DNA of 35,336 bases, taken from positions 1-35,336 of the forward strand of contig BEHK01000012.1 of the NCBI GenBank assembly GCA_002898775.1, read 5' to 3'. Source of the stretch: a bacterium HR08 (lineage in GTDB: Bacteria > Acidobacteriota > Blastocatellia > HR10). Position 1 is the first letter of the stretch, and each line of letters starts with the position of its first letter. The notes below the pieces were generated by a model. The model ran no database searches and was not told the origin of the DNA. It saw only the letters and a list, made by a program, of their open reading frames with translations. Below are positions 25,774 through 31,715 of the stretch, one piece after another. The translations under genes and the position numbers were made by a program.

Positions 25774-26611
25774 CCTGCACGTCCATCTTCCCACGGTGAG
25801 CTTTCTGGAGGGCGCCATCGGCCCGTATCGCGCGGCTGCCGAGCGGTTCTTCCGCACGAGCGTCCCCCTTCGCGAGATGGACGAGGTCGCGCGCCATTAC
25901 GACGAGCTGGACATCATCGGCGTCCTGCTCGCTTGGGATGCGGAGACGGCGACCGGACGGCCTCCGGTGACCAATGACGAGATCGCCGCGCTCGTCCGTC
26001 GCTATCCGGGGCGCTTCCTCGGCTTCGCGAGCGTGGATCCGTGGAAGGGACGGCGCGCGCTGGACGAGATCGAGCGGGCGATCACCGAACTCGGCTTGAG
26101 AGGCGTGAAGTTTCATCCGAGCCTTCAGGCCTTCTATCCTCACGACCCGCGCTTTTATCCGCTCTACGAGAAGATCAGCGCCCTCGGCGTGCCCGCGCTC
26201 TTTCACACGGGCACGAGCGGATTGGGAGCGGGGCTGCCCGGCGGTGGCGGCGTGAAACTCGATTATGCGCGGCCGATCTATCTGGACGGGGTGGCGGCCG
26301 ATTTCCCCGAATTGATCATCATCGGCGCGCACACGGGATGGCCCTGGCACGAGGAGCTGCTCGCCATCATCGGGCACAAGCCCAACGTCTACATGGACCT
26401 CTCCGGATGGTCGCCGCGATATATCGCCGCCTCGGTTCTGGAGGCCGCGCGCAAGCGGCTCTCGGACAAGATGCTCTTCGGCAGCGATTATCCCTTCATC
26501 ACGCCTGAGCGCTGGCTCGCCGATTTCGAAGCCCTCGATGGGTTCTCCCCGGAGGTGCGGCGAAAGATCCTCTACGAGAACGCCGCTCGAATCTTGAAGC
26601 TCACCGGCTGA
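25757..26611 (+). CDS. Amidohydrolase family 2 (metal-dependent TIM-barrel hydrolase/decarboxylase)
   Basis: A 284-residue cytosolic protein of the amidohydrolase-2 (ACMSD/resorcylate decarboxylase-like) family. The metal-binding DLHVH (His8, His10) is at the N-terminus. GVKFHPS, ALFHTGTSG, IIGAHTGWPW and the terminal FGSDYPF with the conserved aspartate follow in order. The family includes decarboxylases and hydrolases of aromatic or lactone substrates; this one's substrate is unknown. AAGGAGGAG precedes the ATG, which lies inside the end of galT, so the two are co-translated. It is the last gene of the kinase-receiver-GH57-galT unit and meets the Ccm operon head-on. Confidence 0.85.
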   Translation: MPRALDLHVHLPTVSFLEGAIGPYRAAAERFFRTSVPLREMDEVARHYDELDIIGVLLAWDAETATGRPPVTNDEIAALVRRYPGRFLGFASVDPWKGRRALDEIERAITELGLRGVKFHPSLQAFYPHDPRFYPLYEKISALGVPALFHTGTSGLGAGLPGGGGVKLDYARPIYLDGVAADFPELIIIGAHTGWPWHEELLAIIGHKPNVYMDLSGWSPRYIAASVLEAARKRLSDKMLFGSDYPFITPERWLADFEALDGFSPEVRRKILYENAARILKLTG

Positions 26612-26626
26612 GTCCGAAGATCGGCA

Positions 26627-26729
26627 GATGGTCGCGCGCGACTCGAGGCGTTCGACCATCCGGGATCCGAATGGCGTTCGCCCTCGCCCCTCGCCAAGAG
26701 GGGGTGGTGAGGTGTGGCATCGCTGCCAC
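26627..26729. terminator. Hairpins between the convergent amidohydrolase and Ccm operons
   Basis: The 126-base gap holds two stems. GATGGTCG (26627-26634) pairs with CGACCATC (26653-26660), 8 bp with an 18-base loop. GTGGCA (26714-26719) pairs with TGCCAC (26724-26729) around a TCGC tetraloop, eight bases past the ccmD-like stop. Neither has a T tract. Position suggests that they end the two operons. Confidence 0.4.
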
Positions 26730-26737
26730 CAGGACCT

Positions 26738-26896
26738 TCACGAGGAGGGGCGAGCTGAGGATCGCTCCAGGTGTTCGGCGAGGCGTCGCAATTCCTCGGT
26801 CTCCTGGTGAAGCCGTTGCTGACGGCGGGCGAGGCTGACGAGGTACGCCAGATGAATGAGCCAAGCGACGATCATCGCGATGATCAGGTGCCTCAT
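26738..26896 (-). CDS. CcmD-like small membrane protein
   Basis: A 52-residue protein: one hydrophobic helix (residues 2-22) followed by a charged, Arg/Glu/Gln-rich helical tail. That layout and its place 10 bases after ccmC match CcmD, which in E. coli joins CcmA, CcmB and CcmC and helps release holo-CcmE. CcmD sequences are poorly conserved, so the call rests on size, topology and position. GGGAGAG lies before the ATG at 26896. It ends the operon. Confidence 0.68.
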   Translation of the reverse strand: MRHLIIAMIVAWLIHLAYLVSLARRQQRLHQETEELRRLAEHLERSSARPSS

Positions 26897-26906
26897 GACT
26901 CTCCCT

Positions 26907-27623
26907 TCACGCCAGGCGATCCATGTGCAATCGCTGCAGCCGCGCGCGCAGCTCGGCCAACTCCGCCCGTTGCTGCTCCAGGCGATACCGCCAGTAAAAG
27001 AGCACGATGAAGAGCAAGAGGAAGGCCGCGAAGCACACGTGCAGCGCCAGGAACATGCGCGGGTCAATGCCCGATTGTTCCCCCCCGGCGATGACCGGCC
27101 CCGGATGCTGCGTTCGCCAGAGTCGGATCGAGAGATAGACGATCGGCACATCCACGAAGGCGAAGATCCCGAAGGCCGCCGCCCACACCCGTTGGCCCGG
27201 ATGCTCGGCCGCGAACTGTCGCAGGAGCAGGTAGCTCACATACAACAGCCACATCACGAGCGTCGAGGTCAGCCGCGCATCCCACGTCCACCAAATTCCC
27301 CATACCGGCTTCGCCCAGATCGGTCCCGTGATGAGGTTCACCGTGCCGAAGATCACGCCCACCTCTGCCGCGCTGACGGCCACCGCATCCCACTTCGGAC
27401 GCCGCGTCTTCAAATACGCCAGACAGGCCAGGAAATTGATGAAGAAGGCGACAAAGGCCGTCCAGGCGGAGCTGACATGGTAGTAGAAGATGCGCTGGAC
27501 CGTTCCCATCGTCCGCTCCGTTGGCGCGAACCAGAGCGCGTGCAGCACGCCCAGGATCAGCGCGATGCCCGTGGCGCCGACCAGGCCGAACCACCATCGC
27601 GGGAGCACCCCTTGAGCCCTCAT
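26907..27623 (-). CDS. ccmC: Haem exporter/transfer protein CcmC
   Basis: A 238-residue polytopic inner-membrane protein with six predicted helices. It has the tryptophan-rich haem-handling motif WGIWWTWDARLTS (108-120) and the two conserved haem-ligand histidines, His49 (YYHVSSAW) and His195 (LALHVCF). CcmC loads haem onto CcmE in cytochrome c maturation system I. The C-terminus ends in an Arg/Leu-rich cytosolic tail. GGAGGGAAC precedes the ATG at 27623, which overlaps the ccmB stop as ATGA. A longer frame from 28052 only reads through ccmB out of frame and is not used. Confidence 0.94.
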   Translation of the reverse strand: MRAQGVLPRWWFGLVGATGIALILGVLHALWFAPTERTMGTVQRIFYYHVSSAWTAFVAFFINFLACLAYLKTRRPKWDAVAVSAAEVGVIFGTVNLITGPIWAKPVWGIWWTWDARLTSTLVMWLLYVSYLLLRQFAAEHPGQRVWAAAFGIFAFVDVPIVYLSIRLWRTQHPGPVIAGGEQSGIDPRMFLALHVCFAAFLLLFIVLFYWRYRLEQQRAELAELRARLQRLHMDRLA

Positions 27624-28294
27624 GTTCCCTCCAGCACCGTCTCGAAGAGAAGCAGCGCGAGCGTCGTGTAGATGACGTCGAAGGCGATGAGCACCTGAAT
27701 CCATACGCGCAGCGCCCCTTCGCCCAAGAGCGAGGCGGCCGTCGCTTCGACGACGGCGATCAAAGCCGGCACCGAGACCGGCAGCAGCAGCAGCGGCAAC
27801 AGCAGCTCGCGGCTCCGCAGGTTCGTCGTCATCGCGGCGAAGAACGTCCCGTTCACGACGAGCGCCCACGTCCCCAGCGCGAGCACCAGGAGCCAGGCGC
27901 TCACAGCGCCGCGAAACGAGAGGTCGAAGAAGACGAGGAAGAGCGGGACCAGAATGGCCTCCGCCAGCAGGAGGAAGAGAGCGTTCGCCAAGCACTTGCC
28001 CAGCAAGAGGGCGCTCGCCGAGGTCGGCGTCAGCCGCAGCGCCTCCAGGCACTCATTCATCCGCTCGCGCCAGAACGAGCGGTCCAGCATACTCACGCCC
28101 GCGAAGAGGAAGGCGATCCACAAAATGCCCGACGCCAGACGCCGCTCCTCATCCGTGGCCGGTTGGAAGGAGAAGCTGAAGAGCACAAGCACCAGGAGCG
28201 CGAAAAAGAGCATGGCGTTGGTCATCTCGCGCGTCCGCGCTTCGCTCCGCAGATCCTTCACCGCGATGGACCTCGTCGCCATCCAGTAGCTCAT
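27620..28294 (-). CDS. ccmB: Haem exporter protein CcmB
   Basis: A 224-residue inner-membrane protein with six hydrophobic helices and the CcmB sequence pattern (KDLRSEARTRE near the N-terminus, GILWIAFLFAGVSMLDRSFWRE, 'LLPLLLLPVSVPALIAVVEAT'). With CcmA and CcmC it forms the ABC-type complex that frees haem-loaded CcmE. Start and stop each form ATGA overlaps with ccmA and ccmC, which suggests fixed stoichiometry by translational coupling. Confidence 0.93.
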   Translation of the reverse strand: MSYWMATRSIAVKDLRSEARTREMTNAMLFFALLVLVLFSFSFQPATDEERRLASGILWIAFLFAGVSMLDRSFWRERMNECLEALRLTPTSASALLLGKCLANALFLLLAEAILVPLFLVFFDLSFRGAVSAWLLVLALGTWALVVNGTFFAAMTTNLRSRELLLPLLLLPVSVPALIAVVEATAASLLGEGALRVWIQVLIAFDVIYTTLALLLFETVLEGT

Positions 28295-29055
28295 ACGTCC
28301 GCGGTCGGAGAAGGAGCGAGCGTCGCGATCTCCGCCGAGGGAGAGAGCGCCAATCGGCGCCGGGCGACGACGCGCCCTCGATCCAGGACGATCTCACCAT
28401 CGGCGATCCCTTCCAGGAACTCCGCCTGATGCGTCGTCACCAGCAGCGCCTTCCCGCGCTCCCGCCATTGCCGCATCAGCGCGCGCACGCGCTCGATGCT
28501 TTCCCGATCCAGGCCGGAGAACGGTTCGTCGAGCAGGAGCAGGTCCGGGTCCGCCAGCAACGCGCGCGCCAACGAAGCCTTCTTCCGCATCCCGTGCGAG
28601 AGCGCGCGCACCGGACGATGGCGGAAATCTTCCGCGCCGACCTCGGCAAGCACGCGCGCGACGCGTTCCTCAGCCTCTCGCCCCAGGGCGTAGAGAGCGG
28701 CGTAGAACTTCAGGTTCTCCTCGACCGAGAGGTCCTCGTAGAGGAACGAGGCATGCCCCAGTAGGCCAATGCGCCGTTTCACCGCCGGCGTCGGGCGCGT
28801 CTCTTCGAAGGCCGAGACCGTCCCCGAGGTGGGCTTGAGCAGGAAGGCCGCCACGCGCAGCAATGTGGATTTCCCCGACCCATTGCCGCCTGTGATGGCC
28901 ATCAGCTCTCCCCGATGGAGCGTGAAACTCACCTGCCAGAGCGCGACCGTCTCGCCAAACAGCTTGCAGACGCGCTCGAATGCGAGCACTCTGGGTTCGG
29001 ATGTCCCGCTCATCCGCGAGCCTGTACGAGCAGAGCGATCGCTTCTTGTGATCAT
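28291..29055 (-). CDS. ccmA: Haem exporter ATP-binding protein CcmA
   Basis: A 254-residue ABC ATPase of the cytochrome c maturation complex. It has Walker A TGGNGSGKST, a signature motif in degenerate form (ALSHGMRKKASLARALL), Walker B LLLLDEPFSGLD and the switch histidine TTHQ. The LSHGMRKK form of the signature is typical of CcmA. I place the start at the ATG at 29055 because it overlaps the ccmE stop as ATGA, the junction used throughout this operon; an inner ATG at 29013 would also give a full ATPase. ATP hydrolysis drives release of holo-CcmE. Confidence 0.92.
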   Translation of the reverse strand: MITRSDRSARTGSRMSGTSEPRVLAFERVCKLFGETVALWQVSFTLHRGELMAITGGNGSGKSTLLRVAAFLLKPTSGTVSAFEETRPTPAVKRRIGLLGHASFLYEDLSVEENLKFYAALYALGREAEERVARVLAEVGAEDFRHRPVRALSHGMRKKASLARALLADPDLLLLDEPFSGLDRESIERVRALMRQWRERGKALLVTTHQAEFLEGIADGEIVLDRGRVVARRRLALSPSAEIATLAPSPTADV

Positions 29056-29474
29056 GTCCCCGGCGAGGCCGAAGAGCCGCCGCCCTCGGCCGGTTCGTAC
29101 TTGGACGCGCACTTGGCCTGGAGCTTCTGCGCCTGAAAGACGCCGTCCTCCCCCCATCGCCCTTCGACGAGCGCCTCCGCGTGATCCACGAAGGTATCCG
29201 GCACGGGATCTCGCCCCACGTAGAGGACGGGCAAGGTCTCGTTGTTTTACTCCAACAGGAATCGCACGCGCCGTCCCTCGCGTTGGATGCTGCCCGCCAC
29301 GACGCGCCCACCGACACGGAGTCGCTTCTCGCGAACGCGCTCACCCATTTGCTTCAATTCGGCGACCGTGATGTAGTAGGTCTTGCTCTCCTGCATGCCG
29401 ATCACGGCGAGCCAGGCCAAAGCGCCCAGCAGGATCCCAATCGCGACGGCGAATTTCACCTTCGGATTCCTCAT
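29052..29474 (-). pseudogene. ccmE: ccmE (haem chaperone, cysteine type) interrupted by an in-frame TAA
   Basis: The frame encodes a CcmE of 140 codons, but codon 76 (29247-29249) is TAA. Residues 1-75 hold the N-terminal membrane anchor (about 7-25) and the first OB-fold strands (LRVGGRVVAGSI, RRVRFLLE). Directly after the stop the same frame continues the fold (NNETLPVLYVGRDPVPDTF, EGRWGEDGVFQAQKL) and the haem-binding motif KCASKY, Cys122 and Tyr126. This is the CxxxY form instead of the usual HxxxY. Nothing else is damaged. GGAGGTGAGG precedes the ATG, and the final stop overlaps ccmA as ATGA. The second half could restart at a TTG (29234) with a poor ribosome-binding site. It may be a recent nonsense mutation, a sequence error, readthrough or a two-piece CcmE. 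Confidence 0.85.
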
Positions 29475-29566
29475 CGTTCCTCACCTCCGAAAAGCTTCCC
29501 GCGTGCGCGTCTCGCGCGCTCCGCCTCAGGATCCCTCATCCCCGGTCGCGCGCGCCGTGCGGCCTC

Positions 29567-30772
29567 TCATGAGGGAGCTTCCGCATCGGAGCGCAACGCC
29601 GCTTCCAGCGAGTGTTGCAGCGCGCGTCGCTTCGCCTCGTAGTCGGCTTCGGAGATCTCCCCGCGCTGCCGTCGCACTTCGAGCGCGAAGAGTTCGTCTT
29701 TCAAGGCCGCCAGGTCACGGGTCGGCGCGTCCGAGGGGGGACGCGACGCCTCTGCTCCTTCGCTCACCGTGCGCCTGAGCGCGCGATTTCGACGCACGGC
29801 CATCACGCTGCTCACGGCGAAGGCCAGAGCCAGAGCCGCCAGAATGATCCATTGCCGCTTGGCGACCGGGCCGGCGACAGCTCGAATAGCTCCCTCCGCT
29901 TCCTCCGAGGGCCCCTCGGCGAAGATATTCGGCGCTCGTCCGCTCACGCTCCAGGAGATCTCCATCCCCGCGCGCGCGTCGTCGAGCACATAGACCGAGA
30001 GTCCTTGCTCGGACCCCAGCGGTCGGAATCCAGCCGCTTCGACCTTCATGGGGTCGGGCACAAGAAGCCGCACGCGCTCGACATTCCACGGCAGCACCTC
30101 GCGAATGTGCGCGCGCTCGTCCGAATAGGGGAGCTGCGAGACGACGAAGAACTGCGTCGTCCCCGGTCGCAGCGGATGTTCGATGCGCCAGGTGCCATCC
30201 CCGACCTCTCGCGCGGCGATGGCCAGCGGCATGCCACTGGCTCCCACCACGGAGACGCGCTCGGGGCGCGCGCCCTCCGGCAACGCGAAGGTGAAAACCC
30301 CCTCCGGGCGAAAGAGCGTCACCGGAGGCGTCGTCGCGTTCCGAACGCTGTACTCCCGCCCGATGAGCAATCGGCCCTCCATCGGTTGCACGAGATACGT
30401 GAGCCGTTCGACCTCGTATCGTCCCCCCTCGCGCGCTTCATAGACGCGCAGCGTGATGGACGAACCGTCCGGGGGGACCATCTCATGGTAGTTGACGCCT
30501 TGATACGTCGCCCGTACCATCATGGGCTTCGTCGTCGCGGCCGAGAATGCGAACCGTCCCTGCGCGTCCGTGCGCGTCTTCTCAGCGACCTGCATTCCTC
30601 CTTCGAGGATGACCAAGTGCACCTCGACGCCGGCTGCCGGTCTCCCCCTCGTCCCGTTGACCACCGTGCCGCGCACGTCCGCGCGCACGAGCAGGGGCAC
30701 GCCAAGCAGGAGGGCGAGTCCTCCCCACCATCGAAGTCCCCGCGAGAGCGTCTGTCGTATCGGATGCCTCAT
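29567..30772 (-). CDS. Ccm-cluster membrane protein: CNA-B-like domain, TM helix, SHOCT-like tail
   Basis: A 401-residue protein of unknown function. A signal peptide or anchor (about residues 12-31) precedes a carboxypeptidase-regulatory/CNA-B-like beta domain (about 32-110, DVRGTVVNGTRGRPAAGVEV and DAQGRFAFSA). Further beta-rich periplasmic sequence runs to about 300, then one transmembrane helix (about 308-327). The cytosolic tail has a short helical motif (354-390, with QRGEISEADYEAKRRALQ) like the SHOCT oligomerisation motif. GGGAGGGAGAAA precedes the ATG at 30772. It lies between ccmH and ccmE on the same strand, so a part in haem delivery or apocytochrome handling is inferred. Confidence 0.75.
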   Translation of the reverse strand: MRHPIRQTLSRGLRWWGGLALLLGVPLLVRADVRGTVVNGTRGRPAAGVEVHLVILEGGMQVAEKTRTDAQGRFAFSAATTKPMMVRATYQGVNYHEMVPPDGSSITLRVYEAREGGRYEVERLTYLVQPMEGRLLIGREYSVRNATTPPVTLFRPEGVFTFALPEGARPERVSVVGASGMPLAIAAREVGDGTWRIEHPLRPGTTQFFVVSQLPYSDERAHIREVLPWNVERVRLLVPDPMKVEAAGFRPLGSEQGLSVYVLDDARAGMEISWSVSGRAPNIFAEGPSEEAEGAIRAVAGPVAKRQWIILAALALAFAVSSVMAVRRNRALRRTVSEGAEASRPPSDAPTRDLAALKDELFALEVRRQRGEISEADYEAKRRALQHSLEAALRSDAEAPS

Positions 30773-30812
30773 GAGCCGTTTCTCCCTCCCACGGCGCGGG
30801 CGATCTCCCTCC

Positions 30813-31097
30813 TCACGCGCGACGCTCGGCGGGCGAGAGTTTCTCCAGCTCCGCCAGCACGACTGCGATCTCGGCCTCCAATGTCGCGCGCGCGCGTTCG
30901 TAGTCGGCCTCCGAGAGCTTACCCGCGCGATACTCGAAGCGCAGATCACGAAGATTGTCGAGCAGTTGCTCCTTCTTCTCCGTCAAGACGGCGAGCCGAT
31001 CTCTCACCCGCCCGACGTCCTCCGCATCTTCGAAGAAGATGTACATGAGCGTCGCCAGCACCAGAACGCCACATAGGATCACGAGGAGTGCGGTCAC
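30813..31097 (-). CDS. Small Ccm-cluster membrane protein with coiled coil (CcmI-like position)
   Basis: A 94-residue protein: one N-terminal transmembrane helix (about residues 3-20), then a charged coiled coil (VRDRLAVLTEKKEQLLDNLRD) and a short motif RAGKLSEADYERARATLEAE similar to the tail of the next gene's product. The layout resembles the membrane-proximal part of CcmI, which brings apocytochrome to CcmH/CcmF, but the TPR domain of CcmI is missing. A GTG start at 31097 overlaps the ccmH stop as GTGA. The name is tentative. Confidence 0.7.
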   Translation of the reverse strand: MTALLVILCGVLVLATLMYIFFEDAEDVGRVRDRLAVLTEKKEQLLDNLRDLRFEYRAGKLSEADYERARATLEAEIAVVLAELEKLSPAERRA

Positions 31098-31684
31098 GGG
31101 AGATCCCCCAGCTCGCGTTCGATCTCCTGGCGCACGCGCTCGCGCCAGGCCGGGTCGTCCGAGATCGGCGCGCCCATCGTTGGAGTCGCCGCCGACCGCC
31201 GAGACCATCGCCGAAGCACAAGGGCGATGACCACCAGCCCACTGGCCGCCGCCACAAACGGCGTGATCCAGGCCGTCAGATTGAACCCCTGTGCCGGAGG
31301 GGCAGCCAGAATCGCCGTCCCGTACTGTTGAATCATCGCTTGGATGGCCAGATCATCGCTCTCGTAGCGTTGCGCCGCCTGCCGCAACGTCGCTATCGCT
31401 GGCCCGGAGAACGGGCAGTTTCGATGATTGCATTCGACCAAAATCTGATTGCATCCGCAGAGGCAGAGCAGTTTCTTCCCGATGCGTTTGACGCGCTCTT
31501 CGAGCGTCGCTCCGGATACCCCCACGCTCGGGGATGGCGCGCGCATCATATACGGGGCGGCGAGGAGAACCCCAAGGGCGAGGAGCACGACCCATCGCCC
31601 GCTTCGGTCAAAGGGCTCGCGGGCATTCCCGGTAGCCATCCGGGCGCTCCCCCGAATGTCCCGATCCTCAATCCCCCTTGGCAT
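31094..31684 (-). CDS. ccmH: CcmH-like thiol protein with CxCxC motif
   Basis: A 196-residue membrane-anchored protein. An N-terminal hydrophobic helix (about residues 31-45) precedes a CcmH-like three-helix domain with LCLCGCNQILVECNHRNC (Cys74, 76, 78, 85, 90), then a second transmembrane helix (about 134-155) and a charged tail. CcmH reduces apocytochrome cysteines and presents them for haem ligation. The usual active site is LRCxxC; here it is CxCxC, with no CxxC pair. GGGAGG stands six bases before the ATG at 31684; an inner ATG at 31639 with GGGGAG is also plausible. It follows ccmF by 31 bases. Confidence 0.85.
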   Translation of the reverse strand: MPRGIEDRDIRGSARMATGNAREPFDRSGRWVVLLALGVLLAAPYMMRAPSPSVGVSGATLEERVKRIGKKLLCLCGCNQILVECNHRNCPFSGPAIATLRQAAQRYESDDLAIQAMIQQYGTAILAAPPAQGFNLTAWITPFVAAASGLVVIALVLRRWSRRSAATPTMGAPISDDPAWRERVRQEIERELGDLP

Positions 31685-31715
31685 ACGCGACCTCCCGCTC
31701 CCGAGCGACAGCGCG

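Noticed and set aside
24205-25857. 550-codon open frame on the minus strand
   Set aside because: Antisense to the GH57 end, galT and the amidohydrolase start; no motif and no ribosome-binding site.
27624-28052. N-terminal extension of ccmC to 28052
   Set aside because: The extension reads ccmB out of frame and is low-complexity; the ATG at 27623 has a good ribosome-binding site and an ATGA overlap with ccmB.
29235-29260. Frameshift or homopolymer indel as the cause of the ccmE break
   Set aside because: Both halves of ccmE are in the same frame, so a single indel in the short A run next to the TAA cannot explain the break. A substitution or recoding is required.
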